This document shows, in pieces, positions 1-8,200 of a stretch of 11,708 bases of DNA. Position numbers and translations under genes: made by a program. Positions within the stretch are counted from its first letter, which is position 1. Each line of letters opens with the position of its first letter. The stretch lies in assembly GCA_003646715.1 (NCBI GenBank), contig QMLL01000020.1, forward strand, positions 1 through 11,708, read 5' to 3'. The notes below the pieces were generated by a model. It saw nothing but the letters and a program-made list of their open reading frames with translations. It was not told where the DNA came from and searched no databases. Source of the DNA: Deltaproteobacteria bacterium. GTDB lineage: Bacteria > Desulfobacterota > Syntrophobacteria > B119-G9.

Positions 1-1366
1 CCTGATCCGTTAATGACCATGGTTGATCATTGCCCCATCGGTCTCCACTTTCCATATCATCTGAGCCACCAATGGGTATGTCAGTGATTCCCCATGCAGT
101 TGCCGCATCTACTTCATTACTTCCTTGGTTATATAATCCCTCGGTGTCCAGGATAAACACCTTGTAATAATATGTAGTACCAGCTCGTGGAATATTGGTA
201 TCCGTAAAGCTGGTAACAGAACGATCGGTAATCACAGCCACCCTCTCGCTAGAGAGGCTTACACCAGGCTCAGTATCACGGTACACCTCATACTGAGCAA
301 AGTCCGGACAATCGCTTTCTGACCAGCTTAGCTCCATACTGTGTTCGGTAATGTTAAAGGGTAGATCAAGTGTAACGTTCGGGCATCCATCACTTATCCT
401 CACATCATCAATATACCACCCGTCCCCACTCTGGCAATTAGTGGTAAACCTTACTACTACACTGGAAAGGCCTACATATGGAGAAAGATCAATCTGCTCT
501 TTCCTCCATCCAGTTTTTTGCTGTGAACTGTAGCGCGCGAGATCTTCCCAGTTATGTCCCCCATCATGGGAGATTTGCACGATATAATAACCGCTATAAC
601 TTTGAAATTGATGCCAGAAACTCAATTGAGGATTTGTGGCCGAACTGAGATCAATTACACCGGCCAAAACCAGCGATGAATGACGTAACGTTGAACCATT
701 AGGACTATCTGTCCAACAATATGTACCACTATACGAGTCTTTATTCGTCCGCTTCCACGACGAGGCTATCCAATTGAGCTCACTTGCTTCCGATTCCATG
801 TCATCGAAAAACGGATACGAAGTGGTGGCTGTATTTTCCACAACACTCACATCATCAATGTACCAACCATCATACTCAATGGAACCATTAGTAACCAGCC
901 GAAAACGTACATATAGACTTTCCCCAGCATATTCACTGAGATCAATCCGCTCCTTTATCCATTGATCTCCCGTGTAGCCAGTAGCTGTAAAAACTCGCTC
1001 CCAGTTAGAACCATTTGTAGATACTTCCACATAAGCGAAATCCCTATACTCCTCAAGATTGTAACGATGCCAAAACTCCAATAACGGACGATTCGCTGAT
1101 GATAAATCAATGGCCGTTTTTGTAGTTAATGTAATATTCTCATTAGCACCATAAGCACCTCCGGGGCTGTCAGTATAGCAATGAGATTCACTGTGGTAGT
1201 CACTTTCTACGAGCGTCCAGTTTCCGGTTGCTGTCCAGTTGTCAGTACTCTCCATCTGGTCAACGAAAGGAAAATCCAGTGCCCATCCCATTTGAACGCT
1301 GGGCAAGAAAAACGTTACAAAAAGAACAACTGCAAATAAGACCAAAAGACGGTATACCCTCCTCAT
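1..1366 (-). CDS. Secreted MAM/immune-inhibitor-A-like adhesion module protein with FN3 domain, N-terminal part
   Basis: The frame is open for 455 codons from an ATG at 1366 to the left edge, so the C-terminus is missing. Residues 1-29 form a classic export signal: MRR, a long hydrophobic stretch, then a cut near GWA. Two homologous beta-sandwich modules follow, at about 31-177 and 187-326. Each starts with a 'DxMES' motif, has a central 'FWH' and ends in a near-identical 'DGWYIDDV' motif (166-173 and 315-322). This pattern is typical of MAM-like and immune inhibitor A C-terminal modules. Residues 329-424 look like a fibronectin type III domain ('SMELSWSES', 'YEVYRDTEP', 'TTYYYKV'). A third 'DDMESGDRW' module begins at 437 and is cut by the window edge. 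A strong AGGAGG lies six bases before the ATG. The role is probably extracellular binding. An enzyme domain, such as a peptidase, could lie in the missing part. Being N-terminal argues against these modules being an M6 peptidase tail. Confidence 0.88.
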   Translation of the reverse strand, partial: MRRVYRLLVLFAVVLFVTFFLPSVQMGWALDFPFVDQMESTDNWTATGNWTLVESDYHSESHCYTDSPGGAYGANENITLTTKTAIDLSSANRPLLEFWHRYNLEEYRDFAYVEVSTNGSNWERVFTATGYTGDQWIKERIDLSEYAGESLYVRFRLVTNGSIEYDGWYIDDVSVVENTATTSYPFFDDMESEASELNWIASSWKRTNKDSYSGTYCWTDSPNGSTLRHSSLVLAGVIDLSSATNPQLSFWHQFQSYSGYYIVQISHDGGHNWEDLARYSSQQKTGWRKEQIDLSPYVGLSSVVVRFTTNCQSGDGWYIDDVRISDGCPNVTLDLPFNITEHSMELSWSESDCPDFAQYEVYRDTEPGVSLSSERVAVITDRSVTSFTDTNIPRAGTTYYYKVFILDTEGLYNQGSNEVDAATAWGITDIPIGGSDDMESGDRWGNDQPWSLTDQ

Positions 1367-1372
1367 GATAAA

Positions 1373-1378
1373 CCTCCT
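1373..1378 (-). promoter_or_regulatory. Shine-Dalgarno site of the leftmost gene
   Basis: Read on the minus strand this is a full AGGAGG, six bases before the ATG at 1366. It fixes the start and shows that the sequence is a real gene although it is truncated by the window edge. Confidence 0.85.
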
Positions 1379-2012
1379 TCTCCAGCCTAAAAAACGCTTT
1401 TTAATCACGATATAAGTTATATTAAAATTCGGCTTTATCCTTTTCCTTCACACACGAAACGAGGTTTCTTGGAGGGATAAGAACACATAGCAAATTTACG
1501 AGGAACTACAGCTGCTAACAAGAGGACGGAAAGTGATTTCTCTCCACCACGTCAGAGGTACCAGCTAAACACAACCTTGGGATGTTTGCCTTACGAGATA
1601 AAAGATCTTCGGTTTGAGTTCATCCACGCTGACAAGGAACATGAGCAAATCCCCCCGATGCTTTACAGTACCTGAAATACCAAATTGTTCTCTTGCCAAG
1701 AATTAAAATGAGCCTAATCCTGCCTTTAGATTTCGCAAAAGCCAAGTATGTTTATATAATGAAAAGGAAGGTTCTGTCAATAGCCTTTTCAAGTTGCCTA
1801 ACCGAAAATTTAAATGGATAGAAATTATTGCTCTTAAATCTTTTTATCTCAACGATGATTAGAGCCTATCCTTTCCGAGATCAAAAAAGAGAAGAAATAC
1901 TAGGCAAAAGTTAAAAATAAGGAATGAAAAAATAAATTTTCGAAGTTTTTTTGGAGTGCAAGTGGAGGGAAATTGAATAAGACTTCTAGTTAATTCACAA
2001 AGTTACAAGTCA

Positions 2013-2037
2013 TTTTAGGTACTCTTTCTACCTAAAA
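2013..2037. repeat. Perfect 9-bp inverted repeat, 7-base loop
   Basis: TTTTAGGTA (2013-2021) and TACCTAAAA (2029-2037) are exact reverse complements around the loop CTCTTTC. Neither strand has a run of T after it, so it is not a standard intrinsic terminator. It could be an operator-like site or a hairpin in the leader of the PilZ gene. Confidence 0.5.
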
Positions 2038-2260
2038 CATCCCCCCTAAAAATACCCCTTGTCAGGCCATATAAATTTCCATAAGTTTTAAGTTAATTCT
2101 GTCCATAAGAAAATTTTGTTTCAGAAAGATAAGAGTTTGTAGCATAAAAGTTTGATTTCTTTTTGAGGAGGGGGGAGTCTTTCCTTTTCATATCCAGAGG
2201 GTAGCTGGTTGAAAATTTGCTCCATACATCTCGGTTAAATTTAAATTCGGGCGTGGAGTT

Positions 2261-2342
2261 GCTTCTGCCTCTTGCTGGGAGGCGTTAGCGAGTGAAGCCA
2301 AGGATTCCCGCCCACGTCATTCCCGCGTAGGCGGGAATCCAG
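2261..2342. repeat. Compound REP-like repeat (GCTTC/GAAGC hairpin plus CGTCATTCCCGC element)
   Basis: Two elements are fused. The left part (2261-2298) is a nested hairpin: GCTTC pairs with GAAGC (2294-2298), and inside it GCCTC (2267-2271) pairs with GAGGC (2279-2283). The right part (2315-2342) is the dispersed repeat starting CGTCATTCCCGC, with ATTCCCGC (2319-2326) pairing with GCGGGAAT (2331-2338). A second partner exists: GGATTCCCGCC at 2302-2312 is the exact complement of GGCGGGAATCC at 2330-2340, so two hairpins compete for the same arm. Related copies lie at 4411-4478 and 8988-9013. The repeat ends about 32 bases before the PilZ start codon. Confidence 0.8.
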
Positions 2343-2374
2343 AAGAGATTACAGAGATTCTTGGTCATTATAAA

Positions 2375-2791
2375 ATGAAGTGTCCTACGAGCAACACCAC
2401 AAGCATGGAAAAAAGAAGTAAAGAAAGGCGAAGATCTCCTAGATATTATACGGTGGAAAATATTTTTGTGGCCTTCGGAGAAAGAATATCGAAGGTCGGC
2501 ATAGTGGTCGACATAAGCATGTGTGGACTGGCTTTTGAGTTTGTATCTATGAACGATTCTGAGGGTCAGGAAAACATTATCGAGATATTCGTGTCAGCCA
2601 ATCGGCTTAATTCGTTCGTACTGCCATGTAAAAAAGTATATGAGAATCCAGTACTTGATGCTGAATCTGATGTTGTTGGATTGTATGGGACAACAATTAA
2701 ACGTTGCGGAGTAAAATTTTCATCTCTTAACCGTGAACAGAAAATACAACTCAGAAGGTTCCTGACCAGATATGCACAAGTAAATATTTGA
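2375..2791 (+). CDS. PilZ-domain protein, putative c-di-GMP receptor
   Basis: This is a 138-residue cytoplasmic protein with no signal peptide or membrane segment. It has both PilZ signature motifs: an arginine-rich RxxxR (R19-R23, within 'ERRRSPR') and a DxSxxG (D46, S48, G51, within 'VVDISMCG'). They are separated by a beta-strand segment as in the family. The length fits a stand-alone PilZ domain of about 100 residues with small extensions. PilZ domains bind cyclic di-GMP and commonly control surface properties, motility or exopolysaccharide; the target here is unknown. No clear Shine-Dalgarno precedes the ATG at 2375 or the alternative ATG at 2405 (residue 11), so the start is uncertain. 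The second start would still keep both motifs. The gene overlaps a small downstream ORF by one base. Confidence 0.82.
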   Translation: MKCPTSNTTSMEKRSKERRRSPRYYTVENIFVAFGERISKVGIVVDISMCGLAFEFVSMNDSEGQENIIEIFVSANRLNSFVLPCKKVYENPVLDAESDVVGLYGTTIKRCGVKFSSLNREQKIQLRRFLTRYAQVNI

Positions 2792-2946
2792 TGAAGTGGT
2801 TGGAAATATTTAAGAAATTAGCACAGCTTTACCTTGATGTAGAACGAGTTAACCGGTTCAAGGGGTTAGTAAGATTTGGAAAAGGTTTGCTTATTTTGAG
2901 AGTGACCATTGGAGCAACAAAAAATAGACGGAAATCTAACAAATGA
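2791..2946 (+). CDS. Small basic 51-residue ORF overlapping the PilZ stop
   Basis: The ATG shares one base with the PilZ stop codon (TGATG), an arrangement often used for translational coupling. The product starts MKWLEIFKKLAQLYLDVERV, which could form an amphipathic helix, and ends in a basic tail (TKNRRKSNK). I recognise no family. There is no Shine-Dalgarno upstream, so translation would depend on coupling. A further 20-codon ORF starts at its stop by the same TGATG overlap and ends by an ATGA overlap with the beta-helix gene at 3005. The chain may be coincidence in AT-rich DNA. Confidence 0.3.
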   Translation: MKWLEIFKKLAQLYLDVERVNRFKGLVRFGKGLLILRVTIGATKNRRKSNK

Positions 2947-2991
2947 TGAAAAATATGGTATCTTTAATTGTCAAACAGAAATTGTTTAACC

Positions 2992-2996
2992 GAGGT
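2992..2996 (+). promoter_or_regulatory. Ribosome binding site of the beta-helix gene
   Basis: GAGGT lies eight bases before the ATG at 3005 and supports that start, which opens directly into a signal peptide. Confidence 0.65.
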
Positions 2997-3004
2997 AACA
3001 ATCC

Positions 3005-4258
3005 ATGAACAATTTTTTATTCATTTCTGCAAAATGTGTTATATGGGCACTCACTCTGGTATTCACTTTTTGGACATGTGCTTTTGGCACTGTGATTCGT
3101 GTGCCCTCAGTATGTCCTAACATCCAGGCAGGGATAGATGCAGCCAATAACGGCGATACCGTGTTGGTAGCCGATGGAGTATATGCAGGGGAAGGAAACA
3201 TTAATCTAGATTTGAAAGGGAAAAACATCCAGGTCATTGCACCGAATGGCCCACAATTTTGCGTTATTGATTGTGGAAGGAAGGGAAGAGGATTTTATTT
3301 TCATAACGGTGAAAAAGAAACTTGCATTATATCTGGTTTCAAGATAGTGAACGGATTTGTAGACGGTATAGGGGCAGAAGGCATGGGGGGAGGTATATAT
3401 TGTGTTAACTCTTCACCCACAATAAAAAACTGCGTAATCTCAGATAATGTAGCATACGAGCCTGGCGGTGGGATTGCATTGGAGAATTCTTCTGCGATAA
3501 TTAAGAACTGCATAATAAGAAATAACGAGGCTCATAGAGGTGGTGGAATTGACTGCTATAACTCGCAGGGAGTACAAGTTATCAACTGTGTAGTAAGTAA
3601 GAATACTGGGTGGAACATTGATGGTGGTATATCAATATACAATTCATTTATAAATCTAGTAAATTGTACAGTGGTATTCAATACTGGAAACTTCGGTGAC
3701 GGTGGTATTGGAGGCTCATTCTCCACCGTTAATATCAAAAACTGTATTGTGAGATATAACACACCGGACAATTTGGCTTTCTCTCCTTTTGCTCCTGTTA
3801 GCGTGAGCTACTCCGACATTCAAGGGGGTTGGCTAGGCATGGGGAATGTTGATGTTAATCCATTGTTCGTAGATTCTTTCAATGATGACTATCATTTAAG
3901 ACATGGTTCTCCTTGTGTTGATGCTGGAACAAGTGATGGTGCGCCTGTAACTGACCTTGATGGAAATCCTAGATTCGACGATCCAGAAACGGAACCCAAC
4001 ACTGGTGCTGGAGATTTAGACTATATCGATATGGGCGCATATGAGTACATACCAGCATGTCATGGGGATTTTAACAAAGATTCTGACGTAGATGGAACAG
4101 ATTTGGCGAGCTTCGGCGAGAAATATGGAAAGTATGAGTGTGATTCCGCATCCAATTGTGAGGATGATCTTAATCATGATGGGAGAGTGGATGAACAGGA
4201 CTTGGAAATATTCGCCAAAAATTTCGGTCGCTCGATTTGCCCCAATTATTCCAATTGA
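3005..4258 (+). CDS. Secreted right-handed beta-helix protein with C-terminal dockerin-like domain
   Basis: The product has 417 residues. Residues 1 to about 27 form an export signal (MNNFLFISAK, then a hydrophobic stretch ending CAFG). 'NIQAGIDAANNGDTVLVADG' is the usual opening cap of parallel beta-helix (pectate-lyase-like) proteins. Roughly residues 128-265 hold five coils of about 22-25 residues, each with a G-G-I turn and an 'IKNCxIxxN' strand. 'NPLFVD', 'GSPCVDAG', 'DLDGNPR' and 'DMGAYEY' then form the familiar closing segment of the choice-of-anchor Q type. Residues 353-411 carry two dockerin-like calcium loops, 'DFNKDSDVDGTDLASF' (D355, N357, D359, D366) and 'DLNHDGRVDEQDLEIF'. No lyase or hydrolase catalytic motif is evident, so polysaccharide binding or a structural role is as likely as catalysis. 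It may be co-transcribed with the PilZ gene, since only 213 bases separate them and no terminator is seen. Confidence 0.87.
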   Translation: MNNFLFISAKCVIWALTLVFTFWTCAFGTVIRVPSVCPNIQAGIDAANNGDTVLVADGVYAGEGNINLDLKGKNIQVIAPNGPQFCVIDCGRKGRGFYFHNGEKETCIISGFKIVNGFVDGIGAEGMGGGIYCVNSSPTIKNCVISDNVAYEPGGGIALENSSAIIKNCIIRNNEAHRGGGIDCYNSQGVQVINCVVSKNTGWNIDGGISIYNSFINLVNCTVVFNTGNFGDGGIGGSFSTVNIKNCIVRYNTPDNLAFSPFAPVSVSYSDIQGGWLGMGNVDVNPLFVDSFNDDYHLRHGSPCVDAGTSDGAPVTDLDGNPRFDDPETEPNTGAGDLDYIDMGAYEYIPACHGDFNKDSDVDGTDLASFGEKYGKYECDSASNCEDDLNHDGRVDEQDLEIFAKNFGRSICPNYSN

Positions 4259-4260
4259 TA

Positions 4261-4352
4261 GATGATACCTAGCTTAACTTTTGACTGATTTGTTGTGCGA
4301 CGATTCCTTTTTCTACTTACAGAAACTCAACAAGAATTAACTAGGCATCATC
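4261..4352. repeat. Long imperfect inverted repeat after the beta-helix gene
   Basis: GATGATACCTAGCTTAA (4261-4277) pairs with TTAACTAGGCATCATC (4337-4352) in 15 base pairs, with one mismatch (A4267/C4346) and one bulged C (4273). The loop is 59 bases. It begins two bases after the stop codon and has no T run behind it, so it is not a typical intrinsic terminator. It could be an mRNA 3' hairpin, or the ends of a very small decayed element. Confidence 0.5.
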
Positions 4353-4410
4353 CCAATAATTGCAACAACAAAAAGATAATAAGAGAAAATGATGACTAAA
4401 GCCAATAATG

Positions 4411-4478
4411 CTGGTTTCCTGCCTGCGCAGGAATGACTGAGCGAGAAGACCAACGTCATCCCCGCGCAAGCGGGAACT
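4411..4478. repeat. Facing pair of REP-like hairpins
   Basis: The first copy is in reverse orientation: TTCCTGC (4416-4422) pairs with GCAGGAA (4427-4433) and is followed by TGACTG. The second copy is forward, starting CGTCATCCCCGC at 4454, with CCCGC (4461-4465) pairing with GCGGG (4470-4474) and then AACTCAAG. The two copies point toward each other about 20 bases apart, like a REP doublet. Both are related to the single copies at 2315-2342 and 8988-9013 but have diverged from them. Confidence 0.75.
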
Positions 4479-4720
4479 CAAGCTTTTAGACTGCAGTCCA
4501 AACTGAGCGTAAGCTCCTCACCAGGTCGTTAAAAAAGGAGTTTGATAACAGAAGACAGTGGTCAGTTCTGCTCTTAGATGAAAAAATGATCACTCTCTGT
4601 TAGGCAATGGCATTGAACGCAACTAGACTCTGTTTATCGTGATGACCCATGAATCAATACATATGTTGGTAAAGATGGAACTACTTATCGTTTTGTGCAG
4701 TAGGAAAATAAACTGGAGGA

Positions 4721-4828
4721 ATGTCGTATTGATGTTAATTCAAGAAAATATAAAACACGTTGCCATGAGTGTTTTCCCGATATATAATAAAAGCGTTTTT
4801 CAATGAGTAAACTTTCAGCGTTTGCCTG
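4721..4828 (+). repeat. Degenerate dispersed segment, copy A
   Basis: Aligned with 9193-9299, the first 45 bases match at 36 positions without gaps. A second matching block ends in CTTTCAGCG followed by T/C and TTGC. The distance from the first base to the end of CTTTCAGCG is 100 bases here and 101 in copy B, so this is one homologous unit and not two chance matches. In one frame it reads CRIDVNSRKYKTRCHECFP before two stop codons. Upstream, the same frame reads 'YVGKDGTTYRFVQ' and is broken by stops. It may be a fossil coding sequence or a conserved leader. Its identity is unknown. Confidence 0.6.
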
Positions 4829-5218
4829 GTAGAAAGCATAACAATATTACATATTGATTCCAGGGATAGTCGAGAGAAAGGCAAATAGACTTTTGAGCTT
4901 TAATATGGAATACTTCAGGCTCAAATGGAAAGAAGTGATCAAACTGAAGTAAGATCAGCCAGCTCTCTGTTTCTATCCGACAACTCCTGATTAGATAGTG
5001 ATTTTTTCATGCTGACGTAAGAAACGGAATTGTTCTTTCTTTGAAGAAGCCAGGTGTACCTCCCCATCCTCTTAAAAGCGGTGATCCTCTTCCTGATCTT
5101 AGAGCCTGAAGGGAATACGTGGCAGTAAGTAATGAATACCTTCTGGGGCATAATTGAAAAAGGACCCTTATCTTTGTAATCAACTTCATATTTGATTTCC
5201 AGGGGGAAATCTCATGAA

Positions 5219-5224
5219 AGGAGG
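5219..5224 (+). promoter_or_regulatory. Shine-Dalgarno deciding the start of the 1214-residue protein
   Basis: AGGAGG sits six bases before the ATG at 5231. The frame is also open from a TTG at 5192, but that start has no such site and would put 13 polar residues in front of the signal peptide. The start at 5231 is therefore preferred. Confidence 0.85.
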
Positions 5225-5230
5225 GGTATC

Positions 5231-8200
5231 ATGAGGGGAACAGTCCAAAATTGTGCTATTATTCTATTGGTACTGGGATTGTGCTTTATTGGTTCATTTT
5301 CCTCCATCGCCTCAAAAAACCTATCAGGTCAGATTAACTCGCAGAAAATTATTACGGGTATATCAGGTACCCGGCTACCATTCATTAGAAATCGGGGCCA
5401 GTTGGATGACAATTCAATACTCTTTTATGCCAAAGGTTTTTATGCCACAACATTCATAAAGAAAAATGGGGAGATTTTATACTTATTCAAGGATATGCAT
5501 TCCAAAAAAACAAAAGTGATTTTAAAAGAAATCTTAATTAGTGCCGACATTACTCAAATTATAGGGAAAAAAAGAGCAGAAACAAGGGTAAGCTATTTCA
5601 AAGGTAAAGATCCCCAACAATGGAAGAAAAATATCCCTTCTTATTACGTAGTTGATATGGGTGAGGTCTTTCCAGCAGTGTTTTTCAAACTGAAAGCACA
5701 CGAAAGTAGCGTAGAAAAGATCTTTAAAGTTAATCCCGGAGGAAAACCTTCGGAAATTAAGCTTAGGATCTTCGGAGCAAAAGGTATTAAAATATCTGAG
5801 AATGGTGAACTTCAGATTGAAACACAGGGTGGGCCGATAACTTTCAGCAAGCCTTTGGCCTACCAGGAGATAAACGGAGAAAGACTTAACGTTGATGTGT
5901 CATACACTGTGATCGACAGAAGCGGCACATATGCTTTTAAAGTCGGCGATTATGATTCATCTCATCCGCTCTACATCGACCCACTCCTCGCCTCAACATA
6001 CCTAGGAGGTAAAGAAAGTGAGTTTGCTTATTCCGTAGCAATAGGACCAGAGGGAAACGTATATGTAGCTGGTAGCACCTGTTCCTCAGATTTTCCTGCC
6101 ACAGATGGTGCTTATGACACCGATCTAGATAATCAATCAAAGGGAGATGGTTTTGTTACAATGTTTGACCCGAGCTTGACCCAACTACTTGCGTCGACAT
6201 TTATTGGTGGAAATGAGAGAGACGATATAGTGTCAATGAGCATAGACAGGGATGGCAATGTATTTATTGCGGGTGTAACGTCATCGCAAGACTTCCCTGT
6301 TAGCCCTAGTGCATTTGACACATCTTTCAACGGTGAAGCTGATTCAAACGACTGTTTTGTTGCTAAATTGAGTAGTGACCTAGGAGATTTGATTTCATCC
6401 ACATATCTGGGTGGTAACGCAAACGATATCCCTTTTCCATATCCAGTGTCCATCGCAATAAACCCTACATCTGGAGATATTTACATAGCAGGAACTACTG
6501 AATCTTCAGACTTTCCAACTACTTCAGGCTCATACGATGTTACTTTTAATGGTGAAGATGATGCATTTGTTTCAAGATTGGACAATGATCTTAAAATCCT
6601 AAAATCTTCCACTTTCTTAGGGGGGAGTGGAGAGGATCAAGCATATATAGTTACTATCCGTAATAACGGGAATATTTATGTAGCAGGAAGAACAATATCC
6701 ACTGATTTTCCAGCAACGCCGGATGCGTACGACACAACATTTTCTGGTTCATCCCCAGACTGCTTTGTATCTTGTTTTGATCCAGATCTTAAATCCTTAC
6801 TTTCATCTACCGCTCTTGGTGGAGATAATAGTGATTACGCTTATTCTGCAGCACTGGGCAACCTTGGTATTTACATCGTAGGCAGAGCTGTTTATGGTTT
6901 CCCTACTACCGAAGGTGCATTTAGCGAAGAAGATAACGGAGGTCTAGAAGGATTCATTGCTAAACTCGACTATTCTTTGACGCATTTGTTATATTCTACT
7001 TTTCTTGGTGGCTCTGACGATGATTACATTCGGGCTATTGCTTTAGACAACGATGGCAATATATATGTGGCAGGAAAAACCCATTCAACGGATTTTCCGG
7101 TAACTGAAGGCGCTTTTGATACCACCTTTAACGGGTTGATACCCTCGTTGGACCCTGATGGTTTTATAGCAAAACTATCACCAGATCTCAGTAACCTCTT
7201 GGAATCCACTTTTTGGGGTGGTAAGGACATAGACTATGTTAGAAGTATTATCGTATCAAAAAACAATGACGTTTATGTATCCGGATATACACGGTCTTTT
7301 TCATTTCCTACTACAGGAACCTGCGCTTATGATGACTCTTTAGCCAGCAATGATTATGATGCCTTTGTCTCTAAATTCGCTGCAAGCCTTGCCAGGGAGT
7401 CCCTGCTTTTATCGGATGCTCTTGACAATGACACACTAATCTGGATTACAGGAGGCGATGCACAATGGTTCGGGACCAGAGAGTTCGCTTATTTTGATTG
7501 CGATGCGGCAAGATCCGGAGAAATTGGGAGTAACAAAATATCTTGGATAAATACATCCGTAGATGGCCCAGGAATTCTCGACTTTTTTTGGTACATCAAG
7601 AATATTAATACATATGTTTATCTTGACCACACCTCTCTCAAAGGGTGGTACAGTACACCAGGCTGGGTAAGAGAATCTACTCTAATTCCTGAAGGTCACC
7701 ACGAAATAATATGGATCTGCATCTCCGGTGAATCACATAATATTAACAGTATGTCTCTCCTGGATAAAGTCTCATACCTAAAAGCTCCGGCATTCCTGGT
7801 AACAAAACCAGATGCCGGTGAGGTTGTTTCGCGAAAAGGATTCATGAATATAAAATGGATTGCTACAGAGGATACAGCTAGCACTGTGAAGGTTCAACTG
7901 TTAAAAAGCGATCAGAGTCTAATAACAAAGTCAGTCGAAAACAGTGGAACGTATGATCTCTTTTTACCAGCAGGCATTCCACCGGGTAATGATTATAGAA
8001 TAAAGATTAGTTCCCTTCTGAATCCTAATGTGTACGATTACAGCGATGAATATTTCACAATAGCCAAGGCAGAAACTGATGAACTCGGAGAGTTTCTCCT
8101 CTTTGATAGCTCCGCCCAGTTCTTGAAAGCTCTAGATCATTCAGAGTTGCGTTTAGGAAATACCAACAATTCAGATTTCACAATAGAAGCCTGGCTTTAT

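Larger units (their letters stand above)
1367..2374. other. AT-rich divergent spacer of about 1 kb
   Basis: This lies between the minus-strand adhesin gene and the plus-strand PilZ gene and must hold promoters for both. I could not assign a convincing -35/-10 pair or a sigma-54 site. I see no ORF with a ribosome binding site, no RNA gene and no recognisable riboswitch core. It contains a perfect hairpin at 2013-2037 and a compound repeat at 2261-2342. The heptamer CCATAAG occurs at 2079-2085 and again at 2103-2109, which may be chance in such AT-rich DNA. Confidence 0.6.
4259..5230. other. Spacer of about 970 bases with repeats and decayed sequence
   Basis: No intact gene is supported here. 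Contents from left to right: the inverted repeat at 4261-4352, a facing pair of REP-like hairpins at 4411-4478, a region with broken reading frames (about 4630-4830) that includes a degenerate segment shared with 9193-9299, and about 400 further bases in which I recognise nothing. A minus-strand frame at 4939-5151 lacks a ribosome binding site and looks like chance. Confidence 0.6.

Noticed and set aside
2209..2240. Possible promoter TTGAAA ... TTAAAT before the PilZ gene
   Set aside because: The spacing between the boxes is 20 bases, too long for a normal sigma-70 promoter, and AT-rich DNA gives many such matches.
2302..2342. CRISPR-like repeat
   Set aside because: The repeats are dispersed single or paired hairpins without regular spacers, matching REP-like elements and not an array.
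4939..5151. Minus-strand ORF of 70 codons ending 'MKKSLSNQELSDRNRELADL'
   Set aside because: There is no ribosome binding site at either ATG and no recognisable family; it is antisense to a spacer ahead of a well-supported gene. The polar C-terminal part looks mildly protein-like but not enough to call.
5192..5230. Upstream TTG start for the propeller protein
   Set aside because: The ATG at 5231 has a perfect AGGAGG at six bases and gives a normal signal peptide; the TTG start does not.
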